This document shows positions 1-8,328 of a stretch of DNA of 64,000 nucleotides, in pieces (position 1 is the first letter of the stretch; every line of letters begins with the position of its first letter). Source of the stretch: Noviherbaspirillum humi (lineage in GTDB: Bacteria > Pseudomonadota > Gammaproteobacteria > Burkholderiales > Burkholderiaceae_D); the NCBI RefSeq assembly GCF_900188095.1, contig NZ_FZOT01000001.1:248001-312000 (forward strand). Reading direction: 5' to 3'. Under the pieces are notes generated by a model. It had not been told where the DNA came from and did no database searches. It saw only the letters and a program-made list of their open reading frames with translations. Both the position numbers and the translations under genes were made by a program.

Positions 1-2
1 TT

Positions 3-485
3 GATGCCCGCGGCCTGCAGCAACAGCTCGACGGCTTCATCGTCCCCAACGGCATGGCCTGGTCGCCGGACGGCCGCACCCTGTACCTGTCCGACTCGCA
101 TCCGACGGTGCAGACGATCTGGGCCTTCGACTACGACACCACCGACGGCGCCATCAGCAACCGCCGCCTGTTCGTCGACATGCGCCAGCATCCGGGACGC
201 CCGGACGGCGCGGCGGTGGATGCCGACGGCTGCTACTGGATTTGCGGCAACGATGCGGGTATGGTTCACCGCTTCACGCCGCAAGGCCGGCTCGACCGCA
301 GCGTGCCGCTGCCGGTGAAGAAGCCGGCGATGTGCGCCTTCGGCGGCCCGGATATGGGCACCCTGTTCGTGACTTCCATCCGTCCCGGCGACGCCTCGGT
401 CGAGGCCGAGCAGCCGCTGGCGGGCGGCGTATTTTCGTTCGACCCGGGTGTCAAGGGCTTGCCCGAGCATCCGTTTGCTTCCTAA
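3..485 (+). CDS. SMP-30/gluconolactonase family protein, 3' part only
   Basis: The reading frame is open from the left edge and ends at a stop at 483-485, giving the last 160 residues; the start lies outside the window. The segment NGMAWSPDGRTLYLSDS is the typical SMP-30/gluconolactonase/LRE signature, where the Asn and Asp bind the divalent metal of the six-bladed beta-propeller. Family members hydrolyse sugar lactones to aldonic acids in the cytoplasm. The gene lies 39 bp before a TRAP transporter and in the same orientation, so it probably belongs to a sugar or sugar-acid catabolic operon. The exact lactone cannot be read from this fragment. Confidence 0.85.
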   Translation, partial: DARGLQQQLDGFIVPNGMAWSPDGRTLYLSDSHPTVQTIWAFDYDTTDGAISNRRLFVDMRQHPGRPDGAAVDADGCYWICGNDAGMVHRFTPQGRLDRSVPLPVKKPAMCAFGGPDMGTLFVTSIRPGDASVEAEQPLAGGVFSFDPGVKGLPEHPFAS

Positions 486-524
486 CACCACACAACATAC
501 CAATATCCCTCAGAGGAGAGACGC

Positions 525-1508
525 ATGAAACTTCGCTTCAACTGGATCGCCGCACCCGCGCTGGCAGCGGCCTTCATCGCCGCGCCGCTGGCCGCCCATG
601 CCAAGGACTTCCGTTCCGCCGACGTGCACCCGAACGACTACCCGACCGTGAAGGCGGTGACCCAGCTCGGCAAGTCCCTCGCCGAGCAGACCAAGGGCCG
701 CCTCGGCATCAAGGTGTTCGCCAACAGCTCCATGGGGTCCGAGAAGGATACGCTGGAGCAGGTGAAGATCGGCGCGCTCGACATGGCGCGCATCAACATC
801 GCCGCCCTGCATGCGGTGTCGCCGGCCATGGCCGTGCCGTCCCTGCCCTTCCTGTTCCGCTCCACCGAGCACATGCGCGCCGCGCTGGACGGCCCGGTCG
901 GCGACGAGATCCTGGCGGCGCTGGAGAAGGAAGGCTTCATCGGCCTCGCCTTCTACGACAGCGGCGCGCGCTCCTTCTACACCACCAAGAAGCCGATCCG
1001 TACCCTGGCCGACATGAAGGGCCTGAAGATCCGCGTGCAGCAATCCGAGATGTGGGTCGCCATGATGCAGGCGCTGGGCGCCAACGCCACGCCGATGCCC
1101 TTCGCCGAGGTCTACACCGCCCTCAAGACCGGCCTGGTCGACGGCGCGGAAAACAACTGGCCTTCCTACGAATCCTCGCGCCACTACGAGGCCGCCAAGT
1201 ACTACAGCCTGACCGACCATTCGCTCGCGCCGGAAGTGCTGGTATTTTCGAAGAAGGTCTGGGATGGCCTCTCCAAGGAAGACCAGCAGCTGATCCGCAA
1301 GGCCGCCAAGGAATCGGTGCCCGTCATGCGCAAGCTGTGGGACGAACGTGAAGCCAAGTCCCGCCAGGTGGTCACCGCCGCCGGCGTGCAGATCGTCTCC
1401 GACGTCGACAAGCAAGCCTTCTCCAATGCCATGAAGCCGGTGTACGACAAGTTCATCACCGACCCGATGCAGAAGGACCTGGTTGCCAAGATCCAGAAGA
1501 TCAAGTAA
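525..1508 (+). CDS. dctP: TRAP transporter solute-binding protein, DctP family
   Basis: A 327-residue periplasmic solute receptor for a tripartite ATP-independent transporter. A Sec signal peptide ends near residue 26 (LAAHA before KDF). The start is fixed by GAGGAGAG about 6 bp upstream. The segment [11 protein letters not shown] carries the Arg that pairs with the ligand carboxylate in this family, and [18 protein letters not shown] is typical of receptors for uronates and related sugar acids, so such a ligand is inferred. It is followed by the two membrane subunits, forming a complete dctPQM set. Family assignment is secure; substrate is inference. Confidence 0.93.
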   Translation: MKLRFNWIAAPALAAAFIAAPLAAHAKDFRSADVHPNDYPTVKAVTQLGKSLAEQTKGRLGIKVFANSSMGSEKDTLEQVKIGALDMARINIAALHAVSPAMAVPSLPFLFRSTEHMRAALDGPVGDEILAALEKEGFIGLAFYDSGARSFYTTKKPIRTLADMKGLKIRVQQSEMWVAMMQALGANATPMPFAEVYTALKTGLVDGAENNWPSYESSRHYEAAKYYSLTDHSLAPEVLVFSKKVWDGLSKEDQQLIRKAAKESVPVMRKLWDEREAKSRQVVTAAGVQIVSDVDKQAFSNAMKPVYDKFITDPMQKDLVAKIQKIK

Positions 1509-1604
1509 CGACCGGATAAGCAGCGGCCATCCGCGGCCGCGAACCACCCGCAGTGCGGGGACGCGCAGGCCGCGCCCCCGCACCCTGGAGACATCGGAGA
1601 AATC

Positions 1605-2153
1605 ATGTCTTACGCAAGCGCAGAAACCGCCCCCATGGCGCGGACAGAAACTCACAAGCCCATGGCCCTCACTCGAATCAACGCCCTGCTGTCCCGCCTG
1701 TGCATGTTCACCGCGGTGGCCGCGCTCTTTGGCATCATCCTGGTCGTGCTGTGGCAGGTCTTCGGCCGCTACGTGCTCAATGACACACCGACCTGGGCCG
1801 AGAGCACCGCGCTGGTGCTGGTGATCTACGTCACCATGTTCGGCGCCGCCGCCGGCGTGCGCGACGCCGGCCACATCGGCATGGAGTCCATCCTGATCCT
1901 GCTGCCGGAGAAGCTGCGCAGCAAATTCGAAATCCTGATCCACTGCCTGGTCGGCCTGTTCGGCGGGCTGATGGTCTGGTACGGCGCCGTCCTCGGCTAC
2001 TCGGTGAAGAACTACAAGATCCCGACGCTCGGCCTGCCGGAAAGCGTCAACTACACCGCCGTCGTCATCGCCGGCGCGCTCATCATCTCCTTCTGCATCG
2101 AGCACATCATCGCAATCTTCACCGGCAAGGAAGTGGAACCATCATGGCACTGA
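1605..2153 (+). CDS. dctQ: TRAP transporter small permease, DctQ family
   Basis: A 182-residue protein with about four hydrophobic segments (roughly residues 30-52, 65-82, 105-125 and 145-165), as expected for the small membrane subunit of a TRAP transporter. VLWQVFGRYVLNDTPTWAE is the classic DctQ signature (xFxRYxxxxxxxWxEE). It lies 96 bp after dctP and overlaps the start of dctM by 10 bp, which suggests translational coupling. It bridges the periplasmic receptor and the large permease in the inner membrane. The first ATG is used; a second in-frame Met at residue 11 is also possible. Confidence 0.92.
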   Translation: MSYASAETAPMARTETHKPMALTRINALLSRLCMFTAVAALFGIILVVLWQVFGRYVLNDTPTWAESTALVLVIYVTMFGAAAGVRDAGHIGMESILILLPEKLRSKFEILIHCLVGLFGGLMVWYGAVLGYSVKNYKIPTLGLPESVNYTAVVIAGALIISFCIEHIIAIFTGKEVEPSWH

Positions 2154-3427
2154 CAATTCTCGTTCTCAGCTTCACCGGCTTCCTGGTGCTCGGCGTGCCG
2201 GTCGCGTTCGCGATCGGCCTCTCCTCCGCAGCCGCCCTGCTGGTGGAAGGCATGCCGATGGCCGTGCTGTTCCAGCGCATGGTCTCGGGCATGAACATCT
2301 TCTCCTTCCTCGCGATCCCGTTCTTCATCTTCGCCGGCGAACTGATGCTGTACGGCGGCGTGGCCGAGCGCATCGTCAACTTCGCCAAGAGCATCGTCGG
2401 CCACATCCGCGGCGGCCTAGGCATGTCGAACGTGGTGTCCTGCACCCTGTTCGGCGGCGTCTCCGGCTCGCCGGTGGCGGACGTCTCGGCCATGGGCGCG
2501 GTGATGATCCCGATGATGAAGAAAGAGGGCTATCACGCCGACTATGCGGTCAACGTCACTACCCACGCGGCCCTGGTCGGCGCCCTGATGCCGACCAGCC
2601 ACAACATGGTGATCTACGCCTTCGCCGCCGGCGGCGCCGCTTCCATCTCGTCCCTCATCATGGCCGGCGTGGTGCCGTCCCTGGTGCTGATGGCCTGCAT
2701 GCTGGCCGCCGCCTACCTGGTGGCCGTCAAGCGCGGTTATCCCGCGGGGCAGTTCCCCGGCTGGTCGGCGGTGCTGAGCTCCTTCATCGCCGCCGTCCCG
2801 GGCCTGATGATCGCGGTCATCATCCTCGCCGGCATCCTGTCCGGCATCTTCACCGCCACCGAGGCGGCGTCGGTCGCCGTCGGCTACGCGCTGCTGCTCA
2901 CCTTCTTCGTCTACAAGACGATGACCTGGGAACACCTGATGAAGTCGGCGGCCAAGGCGGTGAAGACCACCGGCGTGGTGCTGCTGCTGATCGGCATCTC
3001 GGCGGTGTTCCAGCACCTGATCAGCCTGTACGAAGTGGCGGAGCTGACCGGCGAACTCCTGTCGTCGATCTCCAGCAGCCCGTGGGTCATCTTCCTGATG
3101 ATCAACCTGATCCTGTTCATCCTCGGCACCTTCATGGACATGGCCAGCACCATCCTGATCTGCACCCCGATCTTCCTGCCGATCGCGATGAAGTTCGGCA
3201 TGCATCCGGTGCAGTTCGGCATGCTCATGCTGATCAACTGCGCGCTCGGCCTGAACACGCCGCCGGTGGGCACCACCCAGTTCGTCGGCTGCGCCATCGG
3301 CAACGTCACCGTGGGCCAGGTCATGCGCACCATCTGGCCGTTCTACGGCGCGCTGATCGCCGCCTTGCTGCTGGTGACTTTCGTGCCCTCGTTCTCGATG
3401 TGGCTGCCGAACCTGTTCCTGAAGTAA
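2144..3427 (+). CDS. dctM: TRAP transporter large permease, DctM family
   Basis: A 427-residue, very hydrophobic protein with about a dozen transmembrane segments; this is the normal length for DctM. Signature stretches include LFGGVSGSPVADVSAMGAVM, GLNTPPVGTTQFVGCAIG and DMASTILICTPIFLP. It forms the Na+- or H+-coupled channel through which the receptor-bound solute is imported. Its start overlaps dctQ by 10 bp, so the two are co-translated. The aldose epimerase gene follows after 37 bp, so the transport and sugar genes are probably one transcript. Confidence 0.95.
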   Translation: MALTILVLSFTGFLVLGVPVAFAIGLSSAAALLVEGMPMAVLFQRMVSGMNIFSFLAIPFFIFAGELMLYGGVAERIVNFAKSIVGHIRGGLGMSNVVSCTLFGGVSGSPVADVSAMGAVMIPMMKKEGYHADYAVNVTTHAALVGALMPTSHNMVIYAFAAGGAASISSLIMAGVVPSLVLMACMLAAAYLVAVKRGYPAGQFPGWSAVLSSFIAAVPGLMIAVIILAGILSGIFTATEAASVAVGYALLLTFFVYKTMTWEHLMKSAAKAVKTTGVVLLLIGISAVFQHLISLYEVAELTGELLSSISSSPWVIFLMINLILFILGTFMDMASTILICTPIFLPIAMKFGMHPVQFGMLMLINCALGLNTPPVGTTQFVGCAIGNVTVGQVMRTIWPFYGALIAALLLVTFVPSFSMWLPNLFLK

Positions 3428-3464
3428 GGATGGCGATCAGCTTGCCGCAGCCAGCCGCGCGTTC

Positions 3465-4361
3465 ATGAGCGACCTCATCCGACTGCAGTCCGACGTGCTG
3501 AAAGCGGATATCGCGCCGCGCCACGGCGCGGCCATCGCCAGCCTGGCGGAGCGCGGCACCGGCTTTGCGCTGCTGCGCCCGACCGCCGAGGCCGACATCG
3601 CCGCCGGCAACGTGCGCCAGTTCGGCTGCTTTCCGCTGCTGCCGTACTCGAACCGCATGGGCTTCCGGCGCATGCAGTTCGGCGGGCGGACACTGACGCT
3701 GGCGGCCAACCGGCCGGATGCGCCGCACAGCTTCCACGGCAATGGCTGGATGTCGGCCTGGACGGCGCGGGAAAAGCAGGCAGATGCGCTGACGCTGGAA
3801 CTGCGGCATGCGGGCGACGAGCACTGGCCGTTTCGCTATGAGGCCGAGCAGGTGTTCCGGCTCGAGGGAAACCGCTTCAGCGTCAGCGCCACGCTGTTCA
3901 ACAGCGGCAAGGAAGCCTTTCCGGCCGGCGGCGGCTGGCATCCGTTCTTCGCCACCGGCGCCGGCACCACGCTGCGCTTCGATGCAGAGCGCGTCTGGCT
4001 GAACGATGAGGACATGCTGCCGCAGCAGGCGGTGGCGGCGCGGGGCGATTGGCACTTCGGCGCCGCCCGCGCGCTGGAAGGCGTAGCGATCGATAACTGC
4101 TTCGACGGCTGGAGCGGCACGGCGCAGCTGATGCATCCAGCCAGCAGGCGCCGGGTCACGCTGAATGCCGGCGAGCCTTTGTCGAAGCTGGTGGTGTTTC
4201 GCCGGCCCGATGTGGACGGCTTCATCGCGCTGGAGCCGGTCTCGCATGTGAATGACGGCATCAACCTGGCAGCACGCGGCCATGCCGATACGGGCATGCG
4301 GATACTGGCGCCGGGCGAGTCGCTCGGCTTCAGCATGAGCATCACGCTGGACCGGCTCTAA
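3465..4361 (+). CDS. aldose 1-epimerase family protein
   Basis: A 298-residue galactose-mutarotase-like beta-sandwich protein. The N-terminal stretch FPLLPYSNRM supplies the conserved Asn-Arg of the family, HSFHGNGW carries a conserved His, and HPFFATG the second substrate-binding His. Such enzymes interconvert alpha and beta anomers of aldoses, or act on related hexose derivatives. It lies 37 bp after dctM and is the last gene of the apparent TRAP operon. The ATG at 3465 has no strong ribosome-binding site. Sugar specificity cannot be read. Confidence 0.85.
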   Translation: MSDLIRLQSDVLKADIAPRHGAAIASLAERGTGFALLRPTAEADIAAGNVRQFGCFPLLPYSNRMGFRRMQFGGRTLTLAANRPDAPHSFHGNGWMSAWTAREKQADALTLELRHAGDEHWPFRYEAEQVFRLEGNRFSVSATLFNSGKEAFPAGGGWHPFFATGAGTTLRFDAERVWLNDEDMLPQQAVAARGDWHFGAARALEGVAIDNCFDGWSGTAQLMHPASRRRVTLNAGEPLSKLVVFRRPDVDGFIALEPVSHVNDGINLAARGHADTGMRILAPGESLGFSMSITLDRL

Positions 4362-4400
4362 GCCGTCGAACAAAACCGCGCCCGCATGGCGCCCATGAAG

Positions 4401-4412
4401 TTAAACGTTTAA
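4401..4412. promoter_or_regulatory. LacI-type operator palindrome upstream of porin gene
   Basis: The 12-bp perfect palindrome TTAAACGTTTAA lies about 190 bp before the porin start, in the 241-bp gap after the epimerase gene. AAACGTTT-centred palindromes are common targets of LacI/GalR-family repressors that control sugar and sugar-acid genes in Proteobacteria. No regulator gene is visible in the window, so the link is inference. I see no other clear site or gene in this gap. Confidence 0.5.
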
Positions 4413-4602
4413 TCAGGCGTCAAGCATGCTTCGTGCGGACGCATGTAGGACCTGCCCACCGGGTGACGACCCGGCGGGCAACGAAATCCGGCGCATCGAC
4501 CGGGTCGGCTTCGCCGTCAAGCGAGGCGGACAACGATGCATTCGAGGGAAAAACGTCCTCGCCGAAGAGGCAAGGACCTATTAATCAATCATGGGAGATG
4601 TC

Positions 4603-5733
4603 ATGAACAAGAAGATCGTCGCGCTGGCCGTGCTGGCTACCTGCGCCACCGGTGTTACCAGCGCCCAGGCGCAAAGCAACATCACCATCTACGGCAGCGT
4701 GGACCAATACCTGGGCTATATCAAGAGCAACAGCGGCAACAAGATCATTGGCCTGAACGACGGCTCGCTGCTGCGCAGCCGCATCGGCTTCCGCGGCGTG
4801 GAAACGCTGGGCAACGGCTACGAAGCCAAGTTCTGGCTGGAGAACGGCTTCGCCGCCGATTCCGGCACCTTCGCCGACAGCGCGCGCCTGTTCGACCGCC
4901 AGGCCTGGGTCGGCTTGAACACGCCCTACGGCGAATTCCGCATCGGCCGCCAGAACACCGAGATCCAGGCCATCGGCGCCGCGATCGACTATACCGAGCG
5001 CACCACCTTCGGTTCCGTCATCAACAACTTCGGCGTGCCGTCGCGCTACGACAATGACATTTCCTACCGCACGCCGCGCATCGGCGGCCTGCAGGGCGCC
5101 ATCCACTATGCGCTGACCGAAACCGCCGGCCAGAGCGTCGGCTCGCAGGCGGTGTACCAGCTGGCGCTGGACTACACCAACGGCCCGTACCGCGCCGGTT
5201 ATGCCGGCCTGGCGGCCAACCCGGCGCCGGCCGGCACGGTGACCAACAAGATCCAGTACCACAACCTGTACGGCACCTATGACTACGGCCAGGGCAAGGT
5301 GTATGCGACCTATGCGCGCAGCAACAACGTCACCGCCAGCAGCAACGGCCTGACCGCCGCCGCCATCCTGAGCAACATCTCCACGCCGAACAACTACTTC
5401 GCCGGCACCGATCCGAATGCGCGCCGCTTCTTCAACATCTACCAGGTATCGGCCGATTACCGCGTCAATGCCCAGCTGCGCGTCGGCGCGCTGTATGGCG
5501 TGATCAAGGATCAGTCCGGCGGCAATGCCGGGGCCAAGGGCGGCAACGTCGGCGCCTTCTACGACCTGTCCAAGCGCACCACGCTGTACGGCTTCGTCAA
5601 CTATTTGAAGAACGACGAGAACGCCGGCTTCCGCTTCGGCGGCTCGGCCGGCCCGTCGGCCAACCTCGCCGGCGCCGATGTCAACGGCCGCAACCTGACC
5701 GGCGTGCAGGCTGGCGTGCTGCACCGCTTCTGA
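4603..5733 (+). CDS. outer-membrane porin, Burkholderia/Neisseria general-porin type
   Basis: A 376-residue trimeric beta-barrel porin of the Gram-negative porin family common in Betaproteobacteria. The signal peptide MNKKIVALAVLATCATGVTS ends with a cleavage site before QSNITIYGSVD, the standard start of the first strand. GVETLGNGYEAKFWLENGF and RQAWVGLNTPYGEFRIGRQ are typical strand and turn segments, and the protein ends in HRF, the terminal aromatic needed for barrel assembly. An upstream ATG at 4591 is in frame, but GGGAG at 4593-4597 is well spaced for 4603, so 4603 is chosen. It may give outer-membrane entry for the sugar-acid locus. Confidence 0.92.
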   Translation: MNKKIVALAVLATCATGVTSAQAQSNITIYGSVDQYLGYIKSNSGNKIIGLNDGSLLRSRIGFRGVETLGNGYEAKFWLENGFAADSGTFADSARLFDRQAWVGLNTPYGEFRIGRQNTEIQAIGAAIDYTERTTFGSVINNFGVPSRYDNDISYRTPRIGGLQGAIHYALTETAGQSVGSQAVYQLALDYTNGPYRAGYAGLAANPAPAGTVTNKIQYHNLYGTYDYGQGKVYATYARSNNVTASSNGLTAAAILSNISTPNNYFAGTDPNARRFFNIYQVSADYRVNAQLRVGALYGVIKDQSGGNAGAKGGNVGAFYDLSKRTTLYGFVNYLKNDENAGFRFGGSAGPSANLAGADVNGRNLTGVQAGVLHRF

Positions 5734-5767
5734 TGCCTTTCGTCTCCTGACTTCCTCCGAGGTCTTG

Positions 5768-5798
5768 GACCGGGGCGGCTTCCGTCCCGGTCTTTTTT
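5768..5798 (+). terminator. rho-independent terminator of the porin gene
   Basis: An 11-bp stem (GACCGGGGCGG with CCGTCCCGGTC, one G-T pair) closes a CTT loop and is followed by six T. It starts 34 bp after the porin stop codon. Confidence 0.9.
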
Positions 5799-6086
5799 AA
5801 TTTGATTGTCGAGAGTCGTGCATCAAGGTTGAGCGGCGTGGGGCGATCTGTTGGACATCAACGCTGGTGGGATGGCGAGTGGCGGCACCGGCGTCGAGGA
5901 AGTGGGGCCGGCGCTGTTTTAGTTCCTGGTTGATGTTGCTAGTGGCAGGAACAAGGCCTGGTTAAGGCAGTGAAAGCTGCAGGATGCGCCGATGTTGTTT
6001 GATTCGGCTTTGGTAACGTAAAGAATAGAGAGAGTTCGCTCCCTTTACTCCATAAAGAAAATCCCCTCCCTTTCAAGGGAAGGGTT
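5799..6086. other. non-coding gap without recognised feature
   Basis: About 290 bp between the porin terminator and the repeat element. No convincing ORF, RNA gene or strong promoter was seen. Near 6062-6084 a CCCTCCCTTTCAAGGGAAGGG palindrome-like stretch begins the repeat-rich part. Confidence 0.4.
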
Positions 6087-6668
6087 AGGGGCGTAGCAGG
6101 GGTTTCGCGGAGTATTGCTCCGCGCCTGCGCAGCCAGCAGCGCTTGCAAGCGCTGCTGTGGGTGGGGATGGGTTTCCGTCGCGCTTAAAGATTGTCCTTG
6201 AAGTGCAAGAGAAACCCACCCTCACCCACAAATGCGCTTGCAAGTGCATTCACAGGTGGGGATGGGTTTCTTTAGCGCTTAAAAAATGTTTTTTAGTCGC
6301 GCAGGAAACCCACCCTCACCCTAACCCTCCCCCTGAGGGGGAGGGGACTTCCTTTTCTGCGCGACCACTACACGGCCAGGCTTGCAAGCTTGACCGGCTC
6401 CGCGCATTCAAGGGGAGAGGATAGGAAGTCAGACTTTGAACCACCCACGGTCAGGCTTGCAAGCCTGACCGGCTCCGCGCAGTCAAGGAGAGAGGATAGG
6501 AAGTCAGACTTTGAACCACCCACGGTCAGGCTTGCAAGCCTGACCGGCTCCGCGCATTCAAGGGGGAGAATAGGAAGTCAGACTTTGAACCACCCACGGT
6601 CAGGCTTGCAAGCCTGACCGGCTCCGCAGGCGCGAAGCAGTGCTTCGCGAAACCCCTGCTACGCCCCT
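6087..6668. repeat. non-coding element bounded by 23-bp inverted repeats (MITE/REP-cluster-like)
   Basis: The sequence at 6087-6109 (AGGGGCGTAGCAGGGGTTTC plus GCG) reappears as its exact reverse complement at 6646-6668. Just inside each end lies a small hairpin: CGCGGAG-TATTG-CTCCGCG on the left and CGCGAAGC-(AGT)-GCTTCGCG on the right. The interior has no credible gene. It holds six CTTGCAAG-centred palindromes (6143, 6237, 6381, 6456, 6531 and 6605), two inverted copies of a GGTGGGGATGGGTTTC motif, and a 75-bp tandem array. The architecture fits a non-autonomous mobile or REP-type cluster. The right end lies 22 bp before the next gene's ribosome-binding site. No target-site duplication was established. 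Confidence 0.6.
6371..6627. repeat. 75-bp direct tandem repeat, about 3.4 copies
   Basis: Units start at 6371, 6446, 6521 and 6595 (periods 75, 75 and 74). Each begins CACGG(C/T)CAGGCTTGCAAG, runs through GACCGGCTCCGCG and an AAGTCAGACTTTGAACCACC tail, and differs from its neighbours at only a few bases. The fourth copy is cut after about 33 bp. Each unit carries one palindrome centred on CTTGCAAG, so a transcript would form a row of hairpins. There are no unique spacers, so this is not a CRISPR array. Confidence 0.85.
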
Positions 6669-6702
6669 CGCTACGCTCATCTCAACCACTAAGGAGAACC
6701 CC

Positions 6703-8277
6703 ATGCTAACCGGCCACCTGCTCATCGGCTCCCAATCCCTCCCCGGCCAGAACGGCCAGGTACGCGGCATTAACCCCGCCACCGGCGATACCCTCGAACC
6801 CGCCTTCGGCCTGGCCGGCAAGGCCGAAGTCGAACACGCCTGCGCCCTCGCCTGGGCCGCGTTCGACACCTACCGCGAAACCGGCCTCGAACAGCGCGCC
6901 GCCTTCCTGGAAAAGATCGCCTCGAACATCGCCGACATCGGCGACGCCCTGATCGAGCGTGCGATGGCGGAAACCGGTTTGCCGCGCGCGCGCCTCGAAG
7001 GCGAGCGCGGCCGCACCGTCGGCCAGCTGCGCCTGTTCGCCCAGGAAGTGCGCGAAGGCAGCTGGCTCGACGCTCGCATCGATCCGGCCCAACCGCAACG
7101 CCAGCCGCTGCCGCGCTCGGACCTGCGCCAGCGTCACATCGCCGTCGGCCCGGTCGCCGTATTCGGCGCCTCCAATTTCCCGTTGGCCTTCTCGGTTGCC
7201 GGCGGCGATACCGCCTCGGCGCTGGCCGCCGGCTGTCCGGTGGTGGTGAAGGCCCATTCCGCCCATCCCGGCACGTCGGAGCTGGTCGGCCGCGCCATCC
7301 AGGACGCGGTGCGCGCCTGCGGCCTGCCGCAAGGCGTGTTCTCGCTGCTGTTCGCCGAGCGCGGCGCGGCGGTCGACCTGGTGACCGACTGGCGCATCAA
7401 GTCGGTCGGCTTCACCGGCTCGCGCGCCGGCGGCATGGCGCTGGTGCATGCGGCGGCGGCGCGGCGCGAACCGATCCCGGTCTTCGCCGAGATGAGCAGC
7501 ATCAACCCGGTCTTCCTGCTGCCGGCCGCCCTCGCCGCCCGCGCCAAGTCCATCGGCAGGAACTTCATCGCCTCGCTTACGATGGGGGCGGGACAGTTCT
7601 GCACCAATCCCGGCATCGTGCTGGCATTGGAAGGCCCGGATGCCGATGCCTTCCTCGCCTCGGCCGCCAAGGCCCTGAAAGAAAACGTCGGCGCGACCAT
7701 GCTCACCCCCGGCATCCATGCCGCCTATGAGCGCGGCGTGGCCCATCTCGCCGCCAACGGAAAAGTGAAAGAAGTCGCGCGCGGCCAGCAGGGTGCAACC
7801 AGGCATGCCTGCCAGGGCGCCCTGTTCATCACTCGCGCCGCCGACTTCCTGGCCGACGCCAGCATGCAGGAAGAAGTGTTCGGCGCCGCTTCCCTGGTCA
7901 TCCTGTGCCGCTCGCTGCAGGACATGCGGGACGTGGCGGAACAACTGGAAGGCCAGCTCACCGCCACGCTGCAAATGGACGACGCCGATGCCGACGCCGC
8001 CCGCGCCCTGCTGCCGGCGCTGGAACGCAAGGCCGGCCGCATCTTGGTGAACGGCTATCCGACCGGCGTGGAGGTGTGCCACGCGATGGTGCACGGCGGC
8101 CCCTTCCCGGCAACTTCGGATCCGCGCGCCACCTCGGTCGGCACGCTGGCGATCCGCCGCTTCCTGCGGCCGGTCTGCTACCAGGACCTGCCGGAAGCTC
8201 TGCTGCCGGAGGCGATCAAGCCGGGCAATCCGCTTGGCTTGTGGCGGCGGGTGGATGGGGTGCTTGGGAAGGCGTGA
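6703..8277 (+). CDS. aldehyde dehydrogenase, alpha-ketoglutaric semialdehyde dehydrogenase type
   Basis: A 524-residue NAD(P)+-dependent aldehyde dehydrogenase. The nucleophile is Cys300 in [10 protein letters not shown] and the general base Glu263 in [30 protein letters not shown] is the nucleotide-binding segment characteristic of the 2,5-dioxovalerate (alpha-ketoglutaric semialdehyde) subgroup. That enzyme makes 2-oxoglutarate at the end of non-phosphorylative pentose and of glucarate/galactarate breakdown, which fits the lactonase and TRAP genes upstream. AAGGAG at 6691-6696 sets the start at 6703; an earlier in-frame ATG at 6640 lies inside the repeat element and is rejected. The subgroup assignment is by motif only. 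Confidence 0.88.
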   Translation: MLTGHLLIGSQSLPGQNGQVRGINPATGDTLEPAFGLAGKAEVEHACALAWAAFDTYRETGLEQRAAFLEKIASNIADIGDALIERAMAETGLPRARLEGERGRTVGQLRLFAQEVREGSWLDARIDPAQPQRQPLPRSDLRQRHIAVGPVAVFGASNFPLAFSVAGGDTASALAAGCPVVVKAHSAHPGTSELVGRAIQDAVRACGLPQGVFSLLFAERGAAVDLVTDWRIKSVGFTGSRAGGMALVHAAAARREPIPVFAEMSSINPVFLLPAALAARAKSIGRNFIASLTMGAGQFCTNPGIVLALEGPDADAFLASAAKALKENVGATMLTPGIHAAYERGVAHLAANGKVKEVARGQQGATRHACQGALFITRAADFLADASMQEEVFGAASLVILCRSLQDMRDVAEQLEGQLTATLQMDDADADAARALLPALERKAGRILVNGYPTGVEVCHAMVHGGPFPATSDPRATSVGTLAIRRFLRPVCYQDLPEALLPEAIKPGNPLGLWRRVDGVLGKA

Positions 8278-8284
8278 TGGGATG

Positions 8285-8316
8285 CCCGCACCGGCGATCG
8301 ATGATGTCGGTGCGGG
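8285..8316. terminator. hairpin between convergent aldehyde dehydrogenase and mnmE genes
   Basis: CCCGCACCG at 8285-8293 pairs with CGGTGCGGG at 8308-8316 around a 14-nt loop, in the 51-bp gap between two converging genes. There is no T run, so a factor-dependent or bidirectional role is only possible. Confidence 0.35.
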
Positions 8317-8328
8317 GAGTGATGGATA

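Noticed and set aside
510-2105. Long minus-strand open frames over the TRAP, yidC, gyrB and other genes
   Set aside because: They are antisense shadows of high-GC genes: His/Arg/Gly-rich translations, no ribosome-binding sites, and a real gene on the other strand.
6390-6617. Open frame through the 75-bp tandem units with a repeated peptide
   Set aside because: It exists only because 75 is a multiple of three; it has no ribosome-binding site, no relatives I know and lies inside the non-coding repeat element.
6371-6627. Possible CRISPR array
   Set aside because: The repeats are contiguous 75-bp units with no variable spacers, and no cas genes are present.
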